Source: Lantana camara (taxonomy: Eukaryota; Streptophyta; Magnoliopsida; Lamiales; Verbenaceae). From it: a stretch of DNA of 64,000 nt. Of this stretch, positions 54,224 to 64,000 are shown piece by piece. Location of the stretch: NCBI GenBank assembly GCA_037501455.1, contig CM074862.1, positions 55,645,501-55,709,500 on the forward strand, given 5' to 3'. Below the pieces are notes generated by a model. The model saw only the letters and a program-made list of their open reading frames with translations, was not told where the DNA came from and ran no database searches. The number at the start of each line of letters is the position of its first letter. The first letter of the stretch is position 1. The translations under genes and the position numbers were made by a program.

Positions 54224-56677
54224 CCTGTTAATCAAGACACTGAATATGCATGTTGAATTAATATGCCGATGCACGTTACCCACTCGGAAATAATATTTCA
54301 GCACATTGGAGCAATTAAGTTCAATCAGGGAAATTACATATATGTAAAGAAATTTAAAATTAAAGTAGCGTATGATGCACGTGCTTATGGATGCATTGAA
54401 CCTGTCACCGGAGTAATGGAAAATTTTATCTCGACATGAAATTCCTTGTTTGTTGAATCCGAAGCTTGTCCTGAACTGGTGATCGTTCCTGGTTTCCATG
54501 GTCTTCTGTTCTTCAAATCTGTCTAACATTCACTTGAACATTCCCACGGCTCAGTATTATGATTTCTGAAACCCGAAGTCTTCTACGCTCACGGAATTAA
54601 CATCTAGCTTACTCTTTAATAGCTGCTCCCCAATTGTTGCCTGAATCCTCTTCATAGTTGTCACTTTTATCCAACTCCCTTGTTTACTCCTTAAGAGTTT
54701 GAATAATTGAATGAATTCCCTTTTCCGTTGTTTGCACTCGATCACCCAACCTTGACCTAGCAATTCGTGGCCTTTCTTTATTATTTTCATTTATTGCTTC
54801 ATGTCCTTTAACGCAATCTCACAACACGACAATTCAGCTTGGATCTGGATATGCCCACTACTGAAATCTTTAACATGATTGTCTTTCAATTTCATATTCA
54901 CTGGAGTGCTAAGCTTCCTTTATCCCTTTCTTAATTGAAATCCCGAACCCTGCCATTTTCCCATCTCTTCTCTCACTTTATTTCCATGAAAGTTAAGCTT
55001 TGTTGCTTATTACCATAATTACCTCCTTGGTGAAACTTTCTTGCATAAGCTGGTGTAACTGTATGATTCCCCAAACAAACTCTTGAATTCCACCTCGGCT
55101 CCATTTATGAAATTAGCTTCCGAACTCCTCTTGAACAATAATCTCCCGTTATTGTCCTGATTCTCCAAATTACCACCGTGATTGAAATCTTTTAAATCTG
55201 ATCTTTAGGAATTAAGGAAATCGTAGAACTTGTCTTCTTACTTGCCTATGCCTTGAACCTATACTTCCCTTTCCTTTTGTTTCTCATCATTCTTTACCGT
55301 TTTCATTTGTTACTCCAAATCTTCCGATTCGCGCTCTCACATGGCAATCCAAATTTAAATCTGGAAAATACACTCGTTCCACCCGATTATAGAATCCCTA
55401 GCATCCTAGTCTTCCGTGAATGAATTACCTAATTCTACCAACTTGATTTGAATTACTGGAATTGTTTTCTTCTCTTGCTGAAACCGTACTTCCAACTAAT
55501 TGAATCCCTTACTTGGCTATTCTTCCGATTCGGGAGTACTTAATTTTTCCCATTCTTCCTTCTCTTTGTCCTCGGATGAAATAGACTTCCTGGCCCGGTA
55601 GACGCGTCATCTTTGGTAGTACAAATTTCCCACAGTGAAATCTTTTGTTCCGGATCTCATCCTTTGAATCATAACTTAATGAACTTGTCTTTGAACTTTT
55701 CCACATTTGATCCTTAGTCTAAAATTCCCCGGGGTAGCAGTTTCTGTGAATGGATGATCCACGTTGGTAGTCCCGAAATTTGAATGCTTCGACTTGTTGC
55801 TCCATATCTTCCAATTCAACCACATCATAGTTGATAATCTTTAGAGCCATTACCCCGAGAATATCTCTTCCTTATTTTAGAACTCCCTGATTTAAGCATC
55901 TTCGAAACTTCTTTTCCTTCCAACCCCTTGAATCACTTGCTAACGGCAATCCAGTTATTCTCTCTCTAATTAGTACTTTACCTTTCTTGAGTGCGTTCAT
56001 TTACCACTCCATATCCTTCAGTGTATTCTCTCAACACGACAATTTTTCTTGAATCAGAAAATAAACTTGCCTTACCCAAATGTAGAATCCCGAACATATT
56101 GATTTCCATAACTGGTTGTTTAATCTTTCTGGCTATCGTGTTAGAAAGTTGAATCCGGTTGATATGACCCAAAGGTAATACCCAAGCTTGTACTTCGATC
56201 GGACATAATTAATTGACTTTCCTTCCACGCCCTAATTTTAGCCTCAACTTGCACACCCTTCTCAAATTCTGTAATAGCCCAAAATTATCGAGCAACTGGC
56301 CGTGGTTTTATATTCTTTCTACAACCTGTAACTCACAACTTTCGTTGAAATAAATGCATGCAGGTGAGGCATGCTCATGTCACATAATAGTCACATAATT
56401 AATGCTCGCGATGAAAATTTAATATAAATGCAACAAGTAGTGTGTCAATGTTTAAATAAAACACATTAAGCACATAATAGCAAAGAATTCCAAATCAATT
56501 AGTTGGCACTAAATATCAGAAATCAATGCAAAGCGCAAGTTGTCAAGTAATCTAATTAATTCGAAAAAATTCAATTAGCTTCAGATAATATGCAAGACTC
56601 TCAATCAACAATTAATCCTATGCCGTTCGACCTAGACTTGACACGACACGACACGAGAACCTCGGTTTTGCAACCGG
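54224..56677 (-). other. Long leader of G built from decayed repeated coding modules
   Basis: 2.45 kb between PBS and gag. On the minus strand, related peptide words recur: QAELSCCEIALKDMKQ (about 54840-54790, then a stop, then MKIIKKG), EDLE-stop-QMKTVKN (about 55340-55290), ELEDMEQQVEAFK (about 55825-55785) and KLSC-stop-ENTLKDMEW (about 56050-56005). Each module is about 200-500 bp away from the next. The leader of E has the same module. Most copies contain stops. I read it as a relic of an additional ORF with repeated helices. Confidence 0.5.
54557..54790 (-). pseudogene. Open fragment of the leader ORF in G (unknown protein)
   Basis: This 77-codon open stretch directly follows, in the same frame, the QAELSCCEIALKDMKQ word after one stop codon. 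It is lysine-rich and helix-like (FIQLFKLLRSKQG, EQLLKSKL). There is no known family match. It is the best-preserved part of the leader ORF in the window. Confidence 0.45.
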
Positions 56678-56689
56678 GCTCTGATACCA
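56678..56689 (-). other. Primer binding site of G (initiator Met-tRNA type)
   Basis: TGGTATCAGAGC on the minus strand, seven bases after the LTR. Confidence 0.93.
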
Positions 56690-56696
56690 CCTCAGA

Positions 56697-59327
56697 TGTA
56701 GCACCCCGGACACGTGGAGGTACCACACCCCCGCACTATAGGCCGATCCACATACGAAATGGACAATCCGTACATGAACTAACCTATAGCGAACGGGTGA
56801 CAAAGAAAAGAAAAGACGAGCCAGGCGGGACTAAACCCCAAAGCAATACAAAACCAATGCATAACAATTAAAAGCGGAAGCATTATTTCATATATACATA
56901 TAGGTACCATATTTATCAGATAGATACGTATAGATACCAAACTAATTATCAATACATTATCATCTCTTACTAACTTATGCAAGATCAAGTATTCAGAAAG
57001 TGATAACAACGGTCAAAACATGAGAAGTAGTAAAATATTTACATGATGGTGCACTGCTAGACTCGTGACAATGCAAGACTGGACCAGACTCCCGCCTAGC
57101 ACGACCGGCTCTCAAGTACCTGAAAGGTGAAGTATCAGTCTACCGAAGACTGAGTGAGGGGCATAAATATATATTAGCGCAATCACATACAAGTTATAAC
57201 CTCGGGTAAGGTTTTATAATTAAAACATTATACGTACACAATAATAGAGAACTCGCCCGAGATTACAACTATCAATATTAATTACTGGATCGTTTCATGC
57301 AATCAATCAATACATAGCCCCGGCGAGTGAGGGCGGTCTCCAACCTTACTCCAAATGTACATGAACATGCTTGCTTGTTTAATATTCAATAGGTGATCAC
57401 CCAATTCATTTATCGTGCAATCGTGTGATAGTGTAATCATAAATCACGTTCATGAAATGGAAATCATGCAATAACCCGAGGATCATCCGTGGTGCCGGAC
57501 TCATCCCCAGTCTCCTTTTTCCTCCGGTTTGATGAAGGGATTGCAAGGCCCCAACATCCAATCTCATTGAGCAGAGGGTACATGAATCCCTAAGCCCGGA
57601 GCTCCTTCCTCCACTAACCTCCTAGTGGATTCAGGGGTGACCCCTAGTGTGGTGAGGATAGCGCCAGAGTTACCCGTCAGCCCTTGCTTTCCCGGTTGGC
57701 TCCAGTCACTACCCTCGGGCCCAAATGTATCGGTCATGCTACTCGCCTAAACATGCATGAAACAATACCTGACTTGCTTGCTGGCTTGCTTGAACATAAC
57801 TTGAAATGATCAATGATTTATAGAAAGTATAACTATAGATACCTTTTTGGCCAAAATATCACATAAAGGGTATACAGGTTCTATGTAACTAGCAATTAAA
57901 CCTCACCTATACTGACAAAGACAAGTAGGCACGGCCTACGGGGCTTGCTCCTCGTCCCTACGAAGCTGGTCTGTGCAAAATAGACGTGTACACGTGAGAC
58001 TTGACTCTAAAATGGACCAAATATGACGAACGGCGTAAATGCAACGAGATGACGAGGCAAAGGCAATGTGGCATGATAACTTGTTATTTCACATCATATT
58101 AGTACATATTAAAGCAAATCGGGGTCAAGGAAGTCGTTGGATCGAGGGGCTAAAATTGTAATTTTATGCAGTCACATTTGTTCTGTCAGCGAGGTGGGAA
58201 CGGCCGTTCCGGACCCCTTTGTAAAATGGGAACGGTCGTTCCCATAACCCCAAACTCGCGCCCACGATTTCCCATTTTAGAAACGCGCCTTAGCTGGGAA
58301 CGGCCCTTCCGGCGCAAGGCCAACATGGGAACGGCCGTTCCCATGCTCGGCCAGCTTGTTTTAGTTTAAAAGAGGGGAACGCCCGTTCCCTCAATGCCTT
58401 GAGGCTGGGAACGGTCGTTCCCTGTTTCTGCAACTTACAGAAACAGAGCAAAACCGGGGAGGGCTACGGGAATGCATAACAACAACACCAAAATTCCATT
58501 TTCAATCAACCAAGTTATGTTTTTCTGGAAATATGATGCATACACACTTAAAAGACAATGATATATCATTTAACCACATAAATCATGAAGTTTCATCAAG
58601 TAATCAAGGTTTCCAACTCAAGTTCATATTGATCATTCAAGCTTGATTTTCCATTAAATTCATGCACAAATCATGCCATAATTCATGATATAACCACATA
58701 ATCATGCTTCCAACTTCAATTAACTCATCTAATATATAATTCCTAAACCCTAGCTCAATCAAATATGCTCAAGAATCAAGAGTTCATGCACAACCAACCT
58801 TGAAATAAAAGAAATGGATGAAGAAGATGAAGATGGATGATTTGGAGCGTAAAAGCTTGGAGCTTCTTGAGCAAACTTGATGGTGATGATAAAATCTCTT
58901 CTTCCCTTTTCTTCTTGAAGAACCGAGCAAGCAAGGAGCAATATGTTGGTGATTTTTGGGATAAAAATGATTGAAGAAGCTTGGGGAAGCTACGTATGTG
59001 AATCACCATCCTTGATTTAAGTGAAATGTATAAACTGCACTTTAGTCCCTCAACTCTTTAAGTCATACAACTAAGGATGGAAAGCTTTGGGAATTGATCA
59101 ATTGAGTCCTTAAAAGGTTATGCAATTTGGTTCCTAAATTTAAAATAATGAACATATAGGCAAGTTAACAATTAAATCATTTTCGGTAATTATCTCACGA
59201 AATAAACATTTTCAAGTTATGAGATAAATTATAAGTTTAGTATGAATTTCATGAAAGTATTATAAAATATAATTTATAAAATTATTTTAGACATAAAATA
59301 TTAATAAATAAAAATCGGGGCGTTACA
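56697..59327 (-). repeat. 5' LTR of G (2631 bp)
   Basis: Same length as the left LTR and offset by exactly 6244 bp throughout. It contains the hairpin (57135-57153), the palindrome cluster (58196-58422) and the TATA-like site. Confidence 0.94.
58196..58422. repeat. Palindrome cluster in the 5' LTR of G
   Basis: Identical by eye to 51952-52178. Confidence 0.85.
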
Positions 59328-59332
59328 TAGGT
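59328..59332. other. Target-site duplication of G, right copy (TAGGT)
   Basis: Matches 50448-50452. Confidence 0.94.
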
Positions 59333-59670
59333 AATGGTTGAAGTAGCCCTGACAGCTTCTGATGCTCAGCTTTTACCACTTGGCATGTCATGCAATGTTT
59401 CACGAAATTAATCACATCCCTCTTAAGTCCATTCCACCAATAAAATTTTTTCAAATATTAGTACATCTTATTCCCTCTGGCATGGATCGAATACCCTGAT
59501 CAATGAGCTTCTTCTAATATAAGTCTTTTCAACTCTTCTGGTACAACAACTCTATTTTTAAATCTTAATTGTCCCGTGTCATCAAACCCAAACGAGCACT
59601 CGTAATTTGCTCGAGCTTTCTGTGCTCATTTCTGAACCTCGGGATCCATTCTCTGAGCATCAAACAATCT
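59333..59670 (-). pseudogene. Integrase N-terminal region of H
   Basis: The minus strand reads YWWNGLKRDVINFVKHC, MTCQVVKAEHQKLSGLLQ, the zinc-binding part of a chromovirus integrase (the two Cys of HHCC are visible). The upstream His pair lies in a decayed stretch with stops. G is inserted right after LLQPLP, and the catalytic core continues at 50452. Confidence 0.82.
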
Positions 59671-60425
59671 TTATCGAAGATCCAGCTGAACTGAAATATT
59701 CCGAATACTAGCTCTCAACTTAAAAGATTCAGTTTCATTTCCACTTTCTACTTTTACATTAGATATGCTAGCCTTCCTACTAAGCGCATCCACGACCACA
59801 TTGGCTTTTTCGGGATGGTATCGGATTGTACACTCATAATCCACCAAAATCTCCATCCAACGCCTTTGTCTCTTGTTCAAATCCTTCAGAGAGAACAAAT
59901 ACTGGAGACTCTTGTGGTCGGGAAAGATCTCGAAAGAAATTCCATAAAGGTAGTGTCTCCACTTTCCTAAAGTAAAGATCACGGCTGCAAGTTCGAGATC
60001 ATCAGTGGGATAGTTTTGTTCATGATCCTTCAATTTTCTCGAGGCGTAGGCAATCACTTTTCCACTCTGCATCAAAACACATCCCAAACCTTCCTTCGAG
60101 GCGTCCATATAAACCATGTATCCTTTAGTGCCTTCGGGAAGTGCTAATACCGGTGCAGTGGTCAACTTTTCCTTCAAGAGTTGGAAACTCGCCTCACATG
60201 CCTCGTCCCACTCAAATTTAACTTCTTTCTTAATTAATCGGGTTAACGGGGCGACAATGTTTGAAAAACTTGTACAAATCTTCGATAATAACCTGCCAAA
60301 CCCAAGAAAGTTCTAACCTCAGAGGCATTCTTCGGACTTTGCCACTGAGTAACGGTCTCGATTTTCGAAGGATCTACTTCCAAACCCTTACTTGAAACGA
60401 TGTGACCTAGAAAAGCAACCCGGTT
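59671..60425 (-). pseudogene. RNase H and connection region of H
   Basis: Resuming after the inverted insertion: VAFLGHIVSSKGLEVDPSK and [13 protein letters not shown] (the RT thumb/connection), a frameshift at about 60269, then [28 protein letters not shown] and the RNase H domain 60177-59671 ([69 protein letters not shown]). The catalytic Asp, Glu and Asp are in place. RNase H removes template RNA during reverse transcription. Confidence 0.9.
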
Positions 60426-60452
60426 GATCCTTCGAAGATCGAGACCGTTACT
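60348..60452. repeat. 27-bp inverted repeat created by a templated insertion in RT of H
   Basis: Arms 60348-60374 and 60426-60452 are reverse complements with one mismatch, separated by 51 bp. Only the arm at 60348-60374 fits the expected coding sequence (DPSKIETVTQ); the other interrupts the frame right after the SKCEF motif and introduces the TAA that ends the protease-RT frame. Confidence 0.85.
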
Positions 60453-61606
60453 TAGAACTCACACTTACTAAACTTCGAAAACAACTGGTGCTCTCTCAAC
60501 GTTTCCAACACTAATTTGAGATGTCGAGCATGATCTTCAACTGTCCGTGAATACACAAGGATATCATGTATAAAAATCACCACAAACTTATCGAGATAGG
60601 GATGGAAAATTCTATGCATCATATCCATGAATGCTGCAGAGGCATTAGTCAATCCAAAAGGCATCACCACAAATTCGTAATGCCCGTTCCGGGTGTTGAA
60701 TCCTGTCTTTGGAATGTCTTCTTCCCGGATTTTCAATTGATAGTAACCTTGTCTTAAATCTAATTTTGAATAAACCCCCAAACCTTGTAACATGTCGAAT
60801 AAATCCTCAATCTGGGGCAATGGGTACTTATTCTTTATGGTCATCCGATTAAGTTCTCGGTAGTCTATGCACATCCTCAACGTCTCGTCCTTCTTCTTGA
60901 AAAAAAGAACCGGAGCACCCCACGGCGATGAACTCGGTCGAATATATCCAATTTTAAGTAATTCCTCAAGTTGAATCTTTAATTCTTTCAACTCTGCCGG
61001 AGCCATTCTATAAGGAGTTTTAGAATAAGGTTCTGATCCCGGATATAAGTCAATTACAAACTCAATCTCCCGGTCTGGTGGTAGAGAACCCAAATTTCCC
61101 GGAAATACATCGGGATATTCCTTCACTACGGTCGTCTCCTCAAAGCTTGTTTGATCCTTTGGTTTATTAAGGAGATAGGCAATAAATCCCATGGGTTCAT
61201 CCCTTACTAACTTGTGAGCTTCCGTAAAAGACAACAATGGCACCGTCTTCGACCCGATTCCCACAATCAACTTCTCACCCAACTTTACTTTCTTAGCAAA
61301 ACAATCAACTGTGGCTCGGTGCTTAAATAGCCAATCCATCCCCAGAATTACCCCATATTTCTTCATAGGCATCATGATAAAATCTGTCGGATAATCTTTC
61401 CATTCTAATATCACTGAACAACCACGGACAACTCGATCTGTCTGCAAACTTACTCCAAGAGGAGAACTCACCAAATAACAAGAATTCACACAAATAACAG
61501 GCAAGCATAGAGGAGAAACTAGATCATAAGAAAGAAAGGAATGTGTGGCACCCGGATCAAAAAGTGTATGTATGTTCATGTTATGTATGCAAACGGTAGC
61601 TTCCAC
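60452..61606 (-). pseudogene. Protease and reverse transcriptase of H
   Basis: The 384-codon frame begins without an ATG because it continues from gag. Protease: [12 protein letters not shown], with Pro in place of the usual Thr/Ser of the D-T/S-G active site (about residues 15-26), and [90 protein letters not shown], then FIHDILVYS, where His (codon 60568-60566) replaces the first Asp of the catalytic pair. It stops at SKCEF because of the inverted insertion. Two active sites are damaged in addition to the truncation, so the enzyme is dead. Confidence 0.92.
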
Positions 61607-61683
61607 CAGGACGTTGGGGTCGGCCTCTACATTTTGCTCCTCGCCCTCGAGGGCACAAGCTCGTGTCGGAATTAGGGGTCTCT

Positions 61684-62730
61684 AAGCTCCAACTTGAAAG
61701 CCTTGATTCTTGTCGGGGTAAGTATTTGCCATGTGAGTTCCCTTGCCGCATATCAGACATATACCCAATCTTCTTCGACAATTATTATAGGCGTGGGTCG
61801 GTCCACCACAATAAGTACACGGTGGTATTGTCCTGTCGACCCCCCCCTTTTTGTCGGTAGTGCTTGTCGTTTGAAAACAGGCCCAGATGTGTGGGGCTTC
61901 TTATTCAGGCCTTTATTTGGTTGAGCTATTTGATTCATAGGCCTCTTTCCTGGATTGTATCCTGATCCCGAACCGGATCCTTGGCCAGAGCGATAGGTAG
62001 TCCTTCGGCTCACCACTCCGTCTTGCACCCTCAAAGCCTTGGTAGTTGCCTCAAACCACGTAATTGCATTACCTGCCTCAATAGCCATCTGAATATCCGG
62101 CCTCAATCCTTGAACAAAAGGCATAGCTTTATGTGTATCATCACTCACAATATTCGGAGCATAGCGAACCAACCTATCAAATTCTAAAATATACGCGGAA
62201 ACAGTCCGATTCCCTTGCCTTAATTCCGTGAATTCCCTCAATCTTCGAGTTCTTGAAGCATGTGGAATGAATTTTCCTTTGAACTCCCGAACAAATACAT
62301 CCCAATCAACTTCTACCCCGGCGACATCTAGTTGAATCTTGTTTGTTTCCCACCAAGAATAAGCTTGCCCATGCAATAAGGCAATAGTGCATCTCGCCTT
62401 TTCCTGAGAAACGCAAGGAATAAGCTCCCATGTCCGCTCGATCTCCTTAAGCTATTGTTCGGCTTGCATGTCATTCCCCGAGTAGAATTTAGGAGGGTTT
62501 TGATTTCTAAATTTGCGGTAAACGACGGTAATTCCACCTTCTTGAGCGGGTATCGGTGCCGGTGCAGGCGGTGCCAGTGGAACATAATCTCGAAGTCTTT
62601 CATCAATAATATTAATGATTGAATTCACAAAAGCCTCTGCCGGTGGCGGTTGTTATTGTGGAGGAGAAGGAAAACGATTATGGCAAGGGCGCCGTTCAGG
62701 AGATCGATCTTTATATCTTCGAGGAGGCAT
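61684..62730 (-). pseudogene. gag of H, with stops and a frameshift
   Basis: ATG at 62730 opens MPPRRYKDRSPERRP. In-frame stops lie at 62655-62653 and 62454-62452. The capsid region is well kept (GQAYSWWETNKIQL, VFVREFKGKFIPHASRTRRL, YILEFDRLVRYAPN, FVQGLRPDIQMAI). At an 8-C tract (61840-61847) the frame shifts, and the zinc knuckles continue in the next frame: CTYCGGPTHAYNNC intact, CLICGKGTHMANTY with the last Cys lost. A further stop, 61684-61682, lies before the protease. The layout is the same as in gag of A, with which it shares the start motif. Confidence 0.9.
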
Positions 62731-62925
62731 CCTGTAAATAAAACACAGAAATGCGTGCTATGTTTAGTTCATGGATGAAAACACAAGATAATTCATTCAA
62801 AATGCAAGAAATAAGCACATAAGCACGTAAGAAATGCACAAGGATCACATTGACAAGAAATTCCTAATGCCGAACGACGTAGACAGATTCAACACGACAC
62901 GAGAGCCCGGGTTTTGCAACTCGAA
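62731..62925 (-). other. Short leader of H
   Basis: Only about 195 bp separate PBS and gag in H, compared with over 2 kb in G and E. No coding is seen in it. Confidence 0.75.
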
Positions 62926-62937
62926 GCTCTGATACCA
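62926..62937 (-). other. Primer binding site of H (initiator Met-tRNA type)
   Basis: TGGTATCAGAGC on the minus strand, eight bases after the LTR. Confidence 0.93.
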
Positions 62938-62945
62938 CTTAAGGA

Positions 62946-64000
62946 TGTAGCACCCGAGCGCAAGGTACCACATCCCCCGCACCGAGACCCGACCCGCATA
63001 TGAAATGGGTAATCCATACATGAGCTAAATCACGACGAATGGGGACATACACACACGCTACGCTAGGCGGGGACTAACCCTTGAACTATAAAATTTAGAG
63101 ATAACAAGAAATCAGAGTAGAACTAACAAAGCAGAAGTATTAATTAACATATGACATTTACATTGAGCAATTAAGCTCCAAAATAGAATATTTACAATGC
63201 TAGCATGCCATCATGGCCTATCATGTACGCTCAAGTCATAATAAATACATAAGAGTCATAAATAAATAGTATGAGTGCGTGTAAGACCCAAAATAAAGAG
63301 TTAGAGATAAATGCGAGACATACCGACTCGAATTCCTGCCTAGCTCCACTTACCTGCACAAAACAACTGAAAACAATCCGGGTTTAGTCTAAAGGAGACT
63401 GGTGGGTATAAAAGATAAGGCATAATATATAGATACAATGAAATTTAAACACATCCATGCATGTTATAATCCCGAAAGAGGTTTTGGAGCAATTTTCCAA
63501 GTGGGTAAAACAAGAAGTCATCCAACGGGATTATAACTCTCATATTCATTCAATCAATGGTTATACGTGAGCCCGGCGAGAAGGCTAAGTCTCCAACCTC
63601 CACCTCGTGTAATCATTTAAGTGTGAATTTGGTGTTCATGCATTCATTCTTTTGTACTCAATCAATCGATTAATCATAATCATTCGATCATTAATAATCA
63701 TTCAAGTAATTCCATTTTTCCTCCGGGTGGTGGACGGGGTTTGCAAGGCCCGGTCACTTCAATCGTTGGCCAGTGGGGTTTCATGAGTTCCCCAAAGGCA
63801 CTCAGCTTCCTTTCCTCGCTAATCTCCTAACGAGTTCTGGACTCTGTGGTTTGGTGGAACTGGTGTACGGGTTCACCGTCAGCCCGAACTTCCCCGGATA
63901 GCCATGTACACTAAGTCCTTGGGCCCCATTACATGCAATCATTCAAGTCTCGCAAAACGTGTAGGTAGGGTGTTCATTAAAGAAAAGGGCTTAACGTTAA
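62946..64000 (-). repeat. 5' LTR of H (incomplete, runs off the window)
   Basis: TGTAGCACCCGAGCGC at 62946. It contains the hairpin (63384-63402, with arms shortened to AGTCT/AGACT by one change) and the GC-rich block (about 63715-63930). Confidence 0.9.

Larger units (their letters stand above)
50453..59327 (-). mobile_element. Element G: young, non-autonomous gag-only chromovirus-like element
   Basis: Two 2631-bp LTRs, a perfect TSD, a Met-tRNA PBS and a strong PPT. The 3.6-kb internal region holds only a 2.4-kb leader and a shortened gag; no pol is visible. The LTRs differ at about twenty positions by eye (under 1 percent), nearly all in the first 800 bp or last 300 bp. It is the latest insertion of the right nest. 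Mobility must have relied on proteins from another element. Confidence 0.93.
48310..64000 (-). mobile_element. Element H: chromovirus (Tekay-like) with all pol domains, damaged
   Basis: From the right: 5' LTR (62946 to off-window), PBS, gag (62730-61684), protease-RT (61606-60452), RNase H (60425-59671), integrase N-terminus (59670-59333), [element G], integrase core (50452-50046) and a 3' LTR remnant (48310-50045). A deletion joins the integrase core to the LTR and removes the integrase C-terminus, any chromodomain, the PPT and the LTR start. The two LTRs differ at about 6-7 percent of the first 180 positions by eye, so H is clearly older than G. Confidence 0.87.

Overview
The window is nuclear DNA of a flowering plant. 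The only recognisable host gene is a four-exon type-1 serine/threonine protein phosphatase (PP1, TOPP family) with plant-type GT-AG introns at about 43.2-46.1 kb. Almost everything else is LTR retrotransposons (Ty3/gypsy chromovirus-like, Ty3/gypsy Athila-like, Ty1/copia), stacked inside one another. I saw no tRNA, rRNA, CRISPR array or prokaryotic feature. Capital letters for elements are labels used only here.

Left nest (1-39006). The outermost element is B (+ strand), of which only the end of pol (integrase tail and chromodomain, 34471-34826) and the 3' LTR (34827-39006) remain. Element A (+) lies in B's pol. A's 3' LTR (30642-34470) is complete; its 5' LTR is cut by copia element C (10081-20046, TSD CGAGG) and by the minus-strand LTR of element D (6080-8249). 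D is itself cut by minus-strand element E (LTR 2057-6079, leader 1-2056, rest off the left edge). A's gag is cut by a complete Athila-like element F (21752-29761, TSD GCTTC).

Middle (39007-47129). A short AT-rich spacer, a solo LTR M (39272-42362, TSD TATTC), then the PP1 gene and its flanks.

Right nest (47130-64000). LTR fragment J (+) is cut by the 3' end of a copia element K (-), which is cut by LTR fragment I (+), which is cut by chromovirus H (- strand, 48310 to beyond the right edge). H carries gag, protease, RT, RNase H and integrase, all damaged. Its integrase is split by a young element G (50453-59327, TSD TAGGT, two LTRs of 2631 bp).

Three elements (A, F, G) keep PBS, PPT and gag but have lost most or all of pol, so they look non-autonomous. 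H is the only one with all pol domains in view, and it has a Pro in the protease active site, His for the first catalytic Asp of RT, stops and frameshifts.

The less ordinary signals are structural. The chromovirus-type LTRs carry a small hairpin whose two arms change together between subfamilies. Four of these LTR types also carry a cluster of GC-rich palindromes whose arms covary. The long leaders of E and G contain decayed, repeated coding modules upstream of gag. H has a 27-bp inverted templated insertion in its RT. All comparisons were made by eye; no alignment or database search was run.
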